Positions 1 through 8,455 are shown, counted from the stretch's first letter. The stretch: DNA of 29,439 nucleotides from a virus (IMGVR_UViG_3300032304_002195:1-29439), one strand, 5' to 3'. The notes: a model not told the origin generated them from the sequence alone. Made by a program: numbers and translations.

Positions 1-476
1 GTCCTGTTAAACCTTGAAATCCTTGATCACCTTGAAACCCTTGAGGACCTGTTACACCTTGTAAACCTTGAGGTCCTGTTAAACCTTGAAATCCTTGAGG
101 TCCTGTTAAACCTTGAAATCCTTGATCACCTTGAAACCCTTGTGGACCTGTTACACCTTGAAATCCTTGAACACCTTGAAATCCTTGAAATCCTGTAGCT
201 CCTTGAAATCCTCGATCACCTTGGAAACCTTGTGGACCTGTTGATCCTTGAAATCCTTGAAATCCTTGTGGACCTGTTGCTCCTTGTCCCTGATCACCTT
301 GGAAACCTTGAGGACCTGTTGCGCCTTGAAATCCTTGAAATCCTTGAGGACCTGTTACACCTTGAAATCCTTGGTCACCTTGTAAACCTTGAGGACCTGT
401 TACACCTTGAAATCCTTGAAATCCTTGAGGACCTGTCGCACCTTGGAAACCTTGAGGTCCTTGGCCGCCCTGAGAT
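1..476 (-). repeat. Collagen-type tandem repeats (Gly-X-Y coding)
   Basis: This is a degenerate tandem array in units that are multiples of 9 nt, built on CAAGGTTTCAAGG, CAAGGACCT and GTAACAGGTCC on the minus strand. It encodes GFQG, GPQG and GVTG units of the fibre. Several 27-60 nt blocks are near-identical (for example around 1-60, 85-140 and 340-440), so length change by recombination or slippage is likely. Confidence 0.85.
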
Positions 477-1294
477 CCAGTCGCTCCAATTTGAGTATAA
501 GTTATTTGTGAAACTGTTAATATAACAGATGGAATTGCTGGCCTTAATGGTGTTGATTGAGTTCCTCTACTTAACAACCTAATATTCCTATCGGGTGAAC
601 TCCACATTATCTCATAATAGTCATTACTATTAGAAGAAACCAACCAGTTCCAAGCGGCTACCTCTTCACTATTATTACCAAAAACTTCAACAGTTGTATT
701 TGAATTATCTACATTTTGTCCATTCTTTTTTAACCATATGTCAATCTGATCATTGCCATTATCTGTTTTATCTATTTGGGCTATGAATTGTATGTTATAA
801 ACACCAACTGAACTTATAGTTATTCTAGAATTACTAACTATTGAAACTCCATTTGAGAAATCAGTTGTGTTGAATCTCATAGCATTCGCCAATGAAGCTG
901 TTGGATTTATTTGAGTTGTAGTATCATAAAAAGAACCATAAAGTCCTATAGTTCCTCCAAGTCCAGTTGCACCTTGAACACCTTGGGCACCCTTTGCTAA
1001 TATTCCCCAATTAGATGTATCTACATCTGGGGGAGATGATGGAACAGATAAAATTGGATTCAAACATATATATGTACTATTATCATAGACAACCAGATCA
1101 TTTGCATCATATAAAAACATATTATCCCATTCACCCATCCAAAGTAATGTAGTGCCAGCAGGTCCGGTTGGTCCTGTAGCACCCTTTGATATTGGTATAT
1201 AATTTCCAATTCCATCGTAAAAATCACCTGATATGTATTGTACTAACCTTTGATATGTTCCAGATACGGTTAATCCAGTTAAGCTATATGTCAT
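1..1294 (-). CDS. Collagen-like tail fibre protein (3' end outside window)
   Basis: Probable receptor-binding or fibre protein of the virion. Reading leftward from ATG at 1294, the frame stays open to the window edge (about 431 codons). Residues 37-48 form a short collagen-like Gly-X-Y stretch. Residues about 50-112 (LLWMGEWDN, later DVDTSNWG) look like a small Trp-rich carbohydrate-binding module. Residues about 117-270, starting LYGSFYDTTTQ, resemble the C1q/TNF-like jelly-roll domain seen in many phage and marine viral proteins. From about residue 272 to the edge it is uninterrupted Gly-X-Y (GPQGFQG, GVTGPQG). Collagen-like segments commonly trimerise phage fibres. It is divergent from the gene at 1326. 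The family assignment of the two globular parts is by eye; the collagen-like part is certain. The missing C-terminus may hold the receptor-binding tip. Confidence 0.85.
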   Translation of the reverse strand, partial: MTYSLTGLTVSGTYQRLVQYISGDFYDGIGNYIPISKGATGPTGPAGTTLLWMGEWDNMFLYDANDLVVYDNSTYICLNPILSVPSSPPDVDTSNWGILAKGAQGVQGATGLGGTIGLYGSFYDTTTQINPTASLANAMRFNTTDFSNGVSIVSNSRITISSVGVYNIQFIAQIDKTDNGNDQIDIWLKKNGQNVDNSNTTVEVFGNNSEEVAAWNWLVSSNSNDYYEIMWSSPDRNIRLLSRGTQSTPLRPAIPSVILTVSQITYTQIGATGSQGGQGPQGFQGATGPQGFQGFQGVTGPQGLQGDQGFQGVTGPQGFQGFQGATGPQGFQGDQGQGATGPQGFQGFQGSTGPQGFQGDRGFQGATGFQGFQGVQGFQGVTGPQGFQGDQGFQGLTGPQGFQGLTGPQGLQGVTGPQGFQGDQGFQGLTG

Positions 1295-1325
1295 ACTTTG
1301 ATATATATATTATATAATCTAACTT

Positions 1326-1670
1326 ATGTTTATGAAAAGATACCTTAAATGGGAAGAAACTGATTTTACTTGGGAAAACCTTTTTATGGTTTGGGAAGAA
1401 GTAGCAATAATTGATGAAATATTGAAAAGATTAAAGGGTGGCGGACAATCCTATTGGGATTATGTTAAAGGAAATCCATGGGAAAAGAATTCCAAACTAT
1501 TAGGTGAAGAACTTTCCAAAAGGTTTATTAAGATTTATTGTAAGGTAAATGGAATAGACTACAAAGAAGAAAAATCAAATAAGAAAGTTAATGCTACCGT
1601 AAATGGACTCCATAGAGTTTTAAACTATAATGAATCTATTAAAAAGATTGTTTTGAAAAACAAAATATAA
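1326..1670 (+). CDS. Hypothetical protein, 114 aa
   Basis: I do not recognise this protein. The N-terminal 60 residues are rich in Trp, Glu and Lys (KWEETDFTWEN, MVWEEVAIIDE), with a GGG turn near residue 39. The C-terminal half is basic, with a run of Lys and Asn. There is no signal peptide or membrane segment. ATG 1326 lies 31 bp from the divergent fibre start; a second ATG follows two codons later. The AT-rich spacer (tatatatattatataat) could carry promoters in both directions. In this phage type, short W/E-rich proteins next to fibres are often structural, but nothing here proves it. Confidence 0.6.
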   Translation: MFMKRYLKWEETDFTWENLFMVWEEVAIIDEILKRLKGGGQSYWDYVKGNPWEKNSKLLGEELSKRFIKIYCKVNGIDYKEEKSNKKVNATVNGLHRVLNYNESIKKIVLKNKI

Positions 1671-1698
1671 TATATAGAAATAAAAAAATAAACTTTTT

Positions 1699-2280
1699 AT
1701 GGAAGTTATAAAATTCTCAAATTACATAAAAGATATGAATTACGATAATATACCCCCACATCTAAAAGATACCCTCTATTCTATCCTAGAATCTGATGAT
1801 TTAGACAACTTTGAAGAAACTGATTACCAAGAAATTATTGATGATGAAGTAGATGAATATACTACAGAAGAAGAACCTGAAATAGACTTAGAAACGGAAC
1901 CAGAAAAACAAATTGAAGATGAAGAGGATGAAGATTTTGTTATCTATAATGATAAGAACGACGCTTTTTCATGTGAGCTATCTGTAGAAGGTGTTGATAT
2001 GAAGAGCTGTAAAGTTAGACTTATATTAGAAACAGATGAGTGGAATATATTCTTCAATGGTAAAATAGATAGAAGTGGTAAATGTGAAATCAATTTGAAA
2101 AGGGTAAGCCTTTTTCAAGAAGGTAAAAAAGGTGTTGCTAAACTTGAAATAATAGCAGATGATACTATTTTCATACCTTGGGAAAGTGATTTCATAGTGA
2201 AGAAAAGTAAAAAGGTTTCTGTAAAGATCAATGAATCCTATAAAAAGAAATCTAAAATAAAGTTAAAAAGGATTATATAA
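1699..2280 (+). CDS. Hypothetical protein with acidic linker and beta-rich C-terminal domain, 193 aa
   Basis: Function unknown; possibly a head protein. It starts MEVIKFSNYIKDM, resembling the short N-terminal tag shared by many genes here, and an I-L-E|S site follows at residues 29-32 that would fit a T4-type prohead protease. Residues about 34-80 are extremely acidic (runs of E and D). Residues about 84-180 look like an all-beta domain (FSCELSVEG, DEWNIFFNGKID, KLEIIADDTIF), and the last 15 residues are very basic. An acidic region with a compact domain would suit a scaffold or capsid-associated protein, but this is inference. It lies 28 bp after the gene at 1326 and is probably co-transcribed with it. 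Confidence 0.6.
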   Translation: MEVIKFSNYIKDMNYDNIPPHLKDTLYSILESDDLDNFEETDYQEIIDDEVDEYTTEEEPEIDLETEPEKQIEDEEDEDFVIYNDKNDAFSCELSVEGVDMKSCKVRLILETDEWNIFFNGKIDRSGKCEINLKRVSLFQEGKKGVAKLEIIADDTIFIPWESDFIVKKSKKVSVKINESYKKKSKIKLKRII

Positions 2281-2302
2281 TTAAAGAAAAATTAATATTT
2301 TT

Positions 2303-2314
2303 TTTTAATATATA
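2303..2314 (+). promoter_or_regulatory. Candidate phage promoter box TTTTAATATATA
   Basis: This AT-rich box sits 20 bp before the ATG of the gene remnant at 2335. The same TTTTAATATATA core occurs just upstream of several other starts on both strands (13306, 17014, 18114, 19616, 24275). The surrounding stretch is also nearly self-complementary, so a structural role cannot be excluded. Confidence 0.35.
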
Positions 2315-2334
2315 TATATTAAAAAAAATAATAT

Positions 2335-2517
2335 ATGAATCATTTAAAGACGTTTGAGGAAATTAATTTTAAGAATCTAGCCGCTGGAACACTATTGGCT
2401 TTGAGGTAAAAACAGAGAAGTTGAGTTCCGTACTAGAGACATAACATTCAATATTGGGGATTCTGTTAAATCAAGAACGGAGAATGTGGTGTTGAAGTTA
2501 AACGAGTTAATAAATAA
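2335..2517 (+). pseudogene. Frameshifted remnant of a tagged small protein gene
   Basis: ATG 2335 opens a 24-codon frame that carries the shared N-terminal tag (MNHLKTFEEINFKNLA, then GTLLALR) and stops at TAA 2407-2409. A protein-like sequence continues in the +1 frame from about 2405 (GKNREVEFRTRDITFN, then KSRTENVVLKLNEL). There is a stop at 2515-2517 in the first frame and a terminator hairpin right behind. This looks like one small gene broken by an indel near the ggtaaaaac run at 2405-2413. It could be a sequencing error, or decay following insertion of the neighbouring homing endonuclease. No function is recognised. Confidence 0.5.
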
Positions 2518-2521
2518 AAAT

Positions 2522-2546
2522 AAAAGTGGACTAAAAGTCCCCTTTT
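2522..2546. terminator. Bidirectional terminator
   Basis: Hairpin aaaaGtGGACT-aaa-AGTCCcCtttt with one internal mismatch, followed by T runs on both strands. It separates the gene remnant (+) from the 3' end of the homing endonuclease gene (-), whose stop is at 2552. Confidence 0.7.
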
Positions 2547-2551
2547 TGATT

Positions 2552-4213
2552 TTAAAACTCCCATCTTTTATTTCCACCATTCATTATTTTAACAGCACCA
2601 ATCTCGTTCATCATTTGCTCCTCTGTTAAAGAAGGATCGAAACCCAATTTTATCAACTTCTTTTTTGTCCAATTTGATCTATGTTCCCCTTTACCATCTA
2701 TTAAATACCAGTAACCTGGCTTAGATTCGTGGATGAAGTTAAATCCTAATTTTTCATGCAATTCCCCACTAGATATCAAGTTGTCGGAATAGGTTACTAT
2801 TTTACTTGGTGAATAATTATCTATGAAATATTTCAATAACTTCGAAGCCCCACCAACCACATTTACAAATAATTTATTACAAAATCTAGTAAGTTCATAA
2901 GAATCCTTATCTCCATTCATAATAACCCTACCTTTTGAGAAAGACATAAAAGAAACTATTTCTTCATTAAAATATAATCCCAATCTAATGGAAGACTTAC
3001 AATCACCTTGTAAGTGATTATCATCTAAGAACTTCTTAGAATCTTTCCAAGATACTAATTTTATAGAACATTTTCTAGCTCCAATTTTACTTGGCGTCCC
3101 ACCAATCTTATTTAGTATAAAGGATTTACATATATTCATTTTCATGATCCATTCATCTTCCCATATAGTTATGATTGATATTCCCATTTCTTTAAAATAC
3201 TTAGTCTTATTCAAATGGTAGTTTTCTTCTTTGTATTTATCTGAATGCCACCAAAGTCCATTATATTCAAAACCTATATTTAATTCGGGTAGATAAATAT
3301 CTATTTCATACTTACCAATCCTTTTATTCTGTAAAACTTCCAAATCAGTATTCCCCGATACAAAGTGATATATTTCAATCTGTGACAAGGATGAGTTATC
3401 AGAAATGGGGAAGCATTTCGTACATGGGTTATGTCCATTATTTACCCTCCAATAAAATTGATATGGAAGTATATTAAATTCTTGTTTACATTCACCACAA
3501 TCGAATATAAGTGTAGTGGTTAAGTCCTTTTCAAACCTATTGAATGTGTAGTTACCATTTACTCTCTCTTCAATCCTTTTCCTATATTCAATATAGAAAT
3601 GTTCTGTTGTCTTCTTATGTATTTCTTTATTCATCCAAGGGTGTTCCACCCCATACTTTTCAATAGAGGATTTCTTAAATGAATCTTTAAAGTCAGAATT
3701 CTTGAATGAGTCAATTCTTTTATCTAAAAGTATTTTGGACTTGGAAGGATTATCCACACTCCAATTTTCCAATAGTGTTTCTTTAGACTTTTCCTTTATT
3801 TTATTATTTGACATTGGTGAATTTCCACCATATCTTTCAATATTGGTTTTTATTATCTTTTCTTTTATTGAATCTAATTGAGATGGGTGTTCAACTCCCC
3901 ATTTATTTATAGAGTTTATCTTTTTATTTTGTATTATGCTAGGATCTTTTGATATACACTTATTTGAACAATATTTAAGATATCCTATATTAGAGTTTTT
4001 AAACCTTACATTATTTACGCATTCAGGATTGACACACTTAGGGATTTCAGTTAATCCATTTATAGATAAATAAACCTTTTCCTTGAATGAACATTGTAAA
4101 TGGGTATATCCCTCGATAATAAAAGTATAGTGATCAGGATAGTTTTTTAATAAATAAGATTCTTTGAACATTCTACCAGATGGATCTGGTTGTTTAAAAA
4201 TAGAAAAATCCAT
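2552..4213 (-). CDS. Free-standing homing endonuclease, Vsr/PD-(D/E)XK type, 553 aa
   Basis: Site-specific DNA endonuclease that would spread its own gene. Two Cys clusters look like zinc-binding modules: C60, C65, C82, C86 and C239, C242, C264, C267. Between them, repeats such as KYGVEHPWMNKE and WGVEHPSQLDS recur at residues 105-200; these are DNA-binding repeats typical of phage homing enzymes. The nuclease core at residues about 278-356 contains E280, D305, E316, the run FEYNGLWWHSD and TIWEDEW. This matches the Vsr-like EDxHD fold of enzymes such as I-Bth0305I. The C-terminal 180 residues (SIRLGLYFN, LTRFCNK, GGASKLLKYF, YSDNLISSGELHEKLGF) are the extension usually found on these phage proteins. 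It stands alone between terminators, and its start codon lies in a hairpin. Enzyme class is confident; the target is unknown. Confidence 0.88.
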   Translation of the reverse strand: MDFSIFKQPDPSGRMFKESYLLKNYPDHYTFIIEGYTHLQCSFKEKVYLSINGLTEIPKCVNPECVNNVRFKNSNIGYLKYCSNKCISKDPSIIQNKKINSINKWGVEHPSQLDSIKEKIIKTNIERYGGNSPMSNNKIKEKSKETLLENWSVDNPSKSKILLDKRIDSFKNSDFKDSFKKSSIEKYGVEHPWMNKEIHKKTTEHFYIEYRKRIEERVNGNYTFNRFEKDLTTTLIFDCGECKQEFNILPYQFYWRVNNGHNPCTKCFPISDNSSLSQIEIYHFVSGNTDLEVLQNKRIGKYEIDIYLPELNIGFEYNGLWWHSDKYKEENYHLNKTKYFKEMGISIITIWEDEWIMKMNICKSFILNKIGGTPSKIGARKCSIKLVSWKDSKKFLDDNHLQGDCKSSIRLGLYFNEEIVSFMSFSKGRVIMNGDKDSYELTRFCNKLFVNVVGGASKLLKYFIDNYSPSKIVTYSDNLISSGELHEKLGFNFIHESKPGYWYLIDGKGEHRSNWTKKKLIKLGFDPSLTEEQMMNEIGAVKIMNGGNKRWEF

Positions 4214-4233
4214 ATATTTATATATGGATTTTT
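4204..4233 (-). promoter_or_regulatory. Hairpin burying the endonuclease start codon, with TATAAATA in it
   Basis: There is a perfect 13-bp inverted repeat (4204-4216 and 4221-4233) with a 4-nt loop. The ATG at 4213-4211 lies inside the stem. The minus strand across the loop reads TATAAATA (4222-4215), identical to the T4 late promoter -10 consensus. T4 homing endonuclease genes such as I-TevI use a start-region hairpin together with a late promoter to delay translation. Here the box is so close to ATG that a transcript from it would be leaderless or start just inside the gene, so the parallel is only partial. Confidence 0.45.
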
Positions 4234-4252
4234 TGGTATTGTTTTAAATAAA

Positions 4253-4282
4253 AAAAACCTCTCAATTTCTTGAGAGGTTTTT
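4253..4282 (-). terminator. Terminator of the tail sheath gene
   Basis: A 13-bp stem around ACCTCTCAA / TTGAGAGGT with loop tttc, followed on the minus strand by a T run. It begins 5 bp after the sheath stop codon and separates it from the endonuclease gene. Confidence 0.85.
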
Positions 4283-4286
4283 ATCA

Positions 4287-7200
4287 TTATGGATTTATGA
4301 AACCACCTGATTGGATTGCTCCAGTTCTTAGAATTGTAACATTGTTTACAATTATACCCATACCCTTAATAGGTTCTACATAGGTGTCTAATACACCGAT
4401 TTGACTATCTATTATTATTTGAGTGTTGTTTTCTTCATCACACTTGTTGAAGTAGTTAAACAATCCGTTTCTATTCACATAGCTTTCACATATTGAATCA
4501 GCTCTTAACTTGATTTCTGCTCTTGTTTCTGCTGTGTTGAATCTCCATTGGAAATCAAGTAACATAGCTGACAATTCTCTTTCTAGTTCGATTAGGACCT
4601 CTCTTACGTGGATGTAAGATAAAGCTGATCTATAAAGAGTTTGGGCTGTATTTTCAGTCTCAATCACGAATCCTCTATTTTTCTTAAGAACTAGTGGATT
4701 GATTTGAGCCACATTTAGGTTTTCAATATCAGATGGTGTGAAATCTTGTTCCAATCCAGCGATATTAATAACCCTACCATTTGTAACACCTGCTGCAATT
4801 GTCCAAGGAGTAATTGTAGAAGCACCAGTGTTAATTTTTCTCATGTAGGTTGTTGCTACATAAGCTGCTGGTGGGACATCTATAGGTCTTCCATTATCGT
4901 TTACTGTTACATAAGGTAAGAAGTAACCAACTGAGCTAGCTCCTCTACCATCACCAAATGAATACAAGAACGCTGGACTCTTTTCAAGGTCACCACCAGA
5001 GGCGATTAAACTTGTTTGAAGTACACCTTCTGAATCTACGAAGATTGGAGAAGATGAGTTCTTAAATTGTTTTAGAGATGGCATATTTAAGAATCCGAAA
5101 CAGTCAAGTCTTTCGCCACAAATATCTACTATTTGTTGTTTAGATCTTTCTGTTAGACCAAGACCAAATGTATCAATCACATATCTAAAGTCAATTGCTT
5201 CTTTATTTGTAAGAGCTTTAAACAATGGTGTTCCTTTTGCCACTAGGTTTAGGATTGCATTTTGTCTTGTTTCAGTTCCATCAGGCATTGAAGCTTCTCT
5301 TACTCTAAATCCTTTTAGGGATATAGCTTTATAAGTAGATACATAATCTTCGATTGATGTATATCTTATTGTTTGTAAGTCACCTGAACCAAATGATACT
5401 TTTTCAATCGCTGAGTCACAAGTAATTTCTACTAGAGTTGTATCAGGAGCGTAAACTCTTTTGTTAATAATTCTAGTTAATTTTCTTGGAACTTGACCAA
5501 TTTCAAGATTTGTAGTATCAACCGCTGCTTCTAGGAAGTCACCAATTTTTACCTCTGTATATCTTGAACCATTTACTAAGATTTTATTTTCTACTTGAGT
5601 ATATCCAGATGGCACTTCGATTTCAATTGATTGTTTGTAGTTAGAATCGTAAGTAACAACATCGAATGGAATATCTCTTGTTACTGTTAATGCTGATTCA
5701 CTTGACAAATCGGAATCCACAAAATCAACAGTAAGTGTTTCACCACTTAAATACATTTTCAAGTAAGATTTGCCTCCATCATTAGCATCATATAACTTAG
5801 TTACGCCTGATAGGTCTTCAGCAGTTACCTGAGAAGTTAATTCGTATGTATAGAATGTTCCTGCGTAAAATGTTCCTGTTATTGGATCAACTAGTTCAGA
5901 AGCTGTTCCTGTTTCACCTGATAATTGAAGAGTTCCAGTGTTTAATGTAGAATCCGGAACTAAGAATAATGGTGAATTTAATTCATCAAATCTAGGATTT
6001 CCTGATTTTGGATCATTATCAAATGTGATATAACCAATTCCTCCACTGTTTTGTAATATTACTCTAAAAGAGTAATCTGGATCTAAAAGGTTATGGTATA
6101 TAAAGTCTCCTGTGTTTATTGATCCATTAGAGAAGTCTTGGTATAGATCTGAATACTTAGACACAACACCATATGTTCCTGTGCCAGCAAATGTAGATTT
6201 AGTTAGTAAACCTTTTCCTGTAGTACTGAATACCAATTCATTGTCTGTCCTGTAGAACACTAAGTTACCAGCTAGTATAAATTGAGGTACACTTGTAACA
6301 CCTAAGCTTAAGTTAAAACTCTTATTCTGAGATGTTGCTGTTACAATACCACTTACAGTTGCGTTTTCAAGAGAATGCTTTTCAAATGTCACACCATCTT
6401 TTATAATAACCATTTTATCTAGGTCAGCAGAGTCTAACATATTTACTAAGAAGTTAAATGCTTTTATCCTTCTGTAAACTTGGTAGTTAGATGTACTTGG
6501 TGTTACAGCTGTATTTAAGAATGTGACTTTTATCGTACCGTTTGTTTGGTCTGTTACTTGGTAGTCTACACCATTTACTAGGTCAACAAATCCACCTTGA
6601 TCTACTGTTAAATCTGCATAAACAGGGTTAACATTTGGATTTGATATTGAAGTAACACTTGATACAGTCAATCCAAATACACTTGCTGTGTATAATAATA
6701 TTTGTGTGGATGGTGTTGTTGCTGATGTAGATACAGTCAATCCAAAAGTAGCTCCTCTAACATAGTTTGTAGAAGCAGTGAATAATGTTACTGATTGAGT
6801 TGATGCAAAAGTTGTTAGTCCACCTGTTGTGAAATAAGCCACACCAGGACCAGTTGAGAATGTAGTCCCGGACCAAGTGGCCGAGAACCCACTCTGAACA
6901 TAGTTTGATTGAACAAACAAACCGCTTCTGACACTATAAGTTACACTCCCAAGAGGGATATCATTTGCTGCCAAAGTTGGAGCTGATAATCCATTCTTAG
7001 ATTTTATTGTACCTGTTGATCCTTCAATGTATAATAAAGAAGTACCATTTTGTGTATTAGAGTTATTCGCGAATCCAGAAGTTGTTAATGAATATGTAAA
7101 TGTTCCAGTCGTCCCAGAATTAACTAGAACTTTATTACCACCAATTATTGCATAAGCATTTGATGAAGTTTCAGAATTAAGAGAAAGAGTTGGATCTGTT

Positions 7201-8417
7201 AATGTGAAGGATACAACAAGTGAGCTTGTTCCACTAAGAACATCGGATGCTGTTGCGTGAATAAGTCCGTTTACGAATCCTTCCGAGAAATTAACATTTC
7301 TTGATGATCTAGATCCCCAATTTCCTCTTAATAGGGACATACTAGGACCAAAAGCGATACTATTATTTGGAAGATCTAGGAATGTTTCAGAGTAAGGAAC
7401 TTCTTGAACGATTGTTTCGCTATATGATAAGTAGTCGATTGTTTTTCGGAATTCACCAACTAAACCATCTGCTGCTACCAAGTTGTTACCGATTAGATCA
7501 ATCATTCCAGTAGAGAAATCCTTTTCTAGTTTGTCTGAGTTAAATGCGCAGAACACACCAGTCATATCTGTATCTAAGTTCATTACTGTCTCGATAAAGA
7601 TATTTCTACCATTTGTATCTCTGAAGAATGGGATTAGTGATAAACCTTCATAAAACCTTAAAAGATTAACATTTCTATCATTGGCAAAATTCAAGACTTG
7701 ATCTTTTGACAAACCTTGGTTGGTGAAGTATTTAGACCATGTACTATCAACCGAAAGTTGTTGATAATTAGACCAATCTCCAGCTACCACCAAAGCGTCC
7801 ACTATATAATCCGAAGCATAATCTAAAGGACTTACATAAGTAGGAACTTTATCACCAGAACCATAAGCCTGTAACAAAGTATAGTTGAATGTTGTTAATT
7901 TTGTTTTGAATACGAATAGGGTCACATATCTATCTGACAGGTTAGTGAAGCTCAATAGTCTATCATCATCACCTGGATCATTTGTGATCAAGTTGATGAA
8001 TGCTTCGGTATCTCTTTTCCAAAATCCAGTAGTATCAAAGAATCTTCTGTATGCGCCTTCTCTTTCAACGTCATTCAGTTTATCTGTTCTTGTTGAAACA
8101 GATTTATATTCTATCTTATCAAGTGTGTCTGATGTAGACAAAAGATTCATAGCGAATACTGGACCAGATTCTAACATCTTTTGGACTGTTCTGTGGAAAT
8201 AAGAACCCTTTCTCTCCATACTCCTATCTAGAGGACCAAACATATTCTCAAAATCTGTAATAGTTTGAACCAATACTGGAGTATTTACAGGACCTTTCTT
8301 AGAGAAACCAAATACCAAATTAGTTGTTCCAGCTACTGTTGGTGAACTAATTATAGAATTATCAAACTCTTCAATAAATATGCCTGGTCTTTTGTATTTT
8401 CCAATTTGAATTGCCAT
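4287..8417 (-). CDS. Contractile tail sheath protein, unusually large (1376 aa)
   Basis: Subunit of the contractile sheath around the tail tube. The N-terminus (KYKRPGIFIEEFDNS, then GFSKKGPVNTPVLV and FENMFGPLD) is the classical myovirus sheath start. The C-terminal third is also classical: PDGTETRQNAILNLVAKG near residues 1040-1060, FRYVIDTFGLG, and a tail reading SQIGVLDTYVEP, then GMGIIVNNVTILRTG. T4 gp18 has 659 residues, so this protein is twice as long. The extra mass lies in the middle, about residues 330-960, which is rich in Ser, Thr, Gly and Val. It includes a repeated motif around 535-590 (TLFTAS...GLTVST, ILLYTAS...GLTVSS) that suggests stacked beta-sandwich domains. It is transcribed alone, with a promoter-like box at 8441-8455 and a terminator at 4253. 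Identity is very secure from both ends. Confidence 0.95.
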   Translation of the reverse strand: MAIQIGKYKRPGIFIEEFDNSIISSPTVAGTTNLVFGFSKKGPVNTPVLVQTITDFENMFGPLDRSMERKGSYFHRTVQKMLESGPVFAMNLLSTSDTLDKIEYKSVSTRTDKLNDVEREGAYRRFFDTTGFWKRDTEAFINLITNDPGDDDRLLSFTNLSDRYVTLFVFKTKLTTFNYTLLQAYGSGDKVPTYVSPLDYASDYIVDALVVAGDWSNYQQLSVDSTWSKYFTNQGLSKDQVLNFANDRNVNLLRFYEGLSLIPFFRDTNGRNIFIETVMNLDTDMTGVFCAFNSDKLEKDFSTGMIDLIGNNLVAADGLVGEFRKTIDYLSYSETIVQEVPYSETFLDLPNNSIAFGPSMSLLRGNWGSRSSRNVNFSEGFVNGLIHATASDVLSGTSSLVVSFTLTDPTLSLNSETSSNAYAIIGGNKVLVNSGTTGTFTYSLTTSGFANNSNTQNGTSLLYIEGSTGTIKSKNGLSAPTLAANDIPLGSVTYSVRSGLFVQSNYVQSGFSATWSGTTFSTGPGVAYFTTGGLTTFASTQSVTLFTASTNYVRGATFGLTVSTSATTPSTQILLYTASVFGLTVSSVTSISNPNVNPVYADLTVDQGGFVDLVNGVDYQVTDQTNGTIKVTFLNTAVTPSTSNYQVYRRIKAFNFLVNMLDSADLDKMVIIKDGVTFEKHSLENATVSGIVTATSQNKSFNLSLGVTSVPQFILAGNLVFYRTDNELVFSTTGKGLLTKSTFAGTGTYGVVSKYSDLYQDFSNGSINTGDFIYHNLLDPDYSFRVILQNSGGIGYITFDNDPKSGNPRFDELNSPLFLVPDSTLNTGTLQLSGETGTASELVDPITGTFYAGTFYTYELTSQVTAEDLSGVTKLYDANDGGKSYLKMYLSGETLTVDFVDSDLSSESALTVTRDIPFDVVTYDSNYKQSIEIEVPSGYTQVENKILVNGSRYTEVKIGDFLEAAVDTTNLEIGQVPRKLTRIINKRVYAPDTTLVEITCDSAIEKVSFGSGDLQTIRYTSIEDYVSTYKAISLKGFRVREASMPDGTETRQNAILNLVAKGTPLFKALTNKEAIDFRYVIDTFGLGLTERSKQQIVDICGERLDCFGFLNMPSLKQFKNSSSPIFVDSEGVLQTSLIASGGDLEKSPAFLYSFGDGRGASSVGYFLPYVTVNDNGRPIDVPPAAYVATTYMRKINTGASTITPWTIAAGVTNGRVINIAGLEQDFTPSDIENLNVAQINPLVLKKNRGFVIETENTAQTLYRSALSYIHVREVLIELERELSAMLLDFQWRFNTAETRAEIKLRADSICESYVNRNGLFNYFNKCDEENNTQIIIDSQIGVLDTYVEPIKGMGIIVNNVTILRTGAIQSGGFINP

Positions 8418-8440
8418 AATATTTTATTAGTTTTTATTTA

Positions 8441-8455
8441 TCCTATATATAAAAA
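8441..8455 (-). promoter_or_regulatory. Candidate promoter box TTTTTATATATAGGA
   Basis: It lies 24 bp before the sheath ATG. Nearly the same word precedes the gene at 23590 (CTTTATATATAGGA, 20 bp before ATG) and the gene at 25669 (TTTTTTATATATAGT). The even spacing supports a phage-specific promoter, possibly late. Confidence 0.45.

Noticed and set aside
1-476. CRISPR-like array from the dense short repeats
   Set aside because: Repeat units are not separated by unique spacers, vary in length by multiples of 9 and translate as Gly-X-Y without interruption.
232-525. Plus-strand open frame rich in Leu-Glu-Ile repeats
   Set aside because: It is the antisense of the collagen-like repeat of the fibre gene; the repeat keeps all frames open. 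The minus-strand frame is the real one because it gives strict Gly-X-Y.
2392-2580. Minus-strand open frame over the gene remnant
   Set aside because: It crosses the terminator and overlaps the endonuclease 3' end; no plausible start or domain.
7885-8202. Plus-strand open frame inside the sheath gene
   Set aside because: It is antisense to well-conserved sheath sequence and has no recognisable product.
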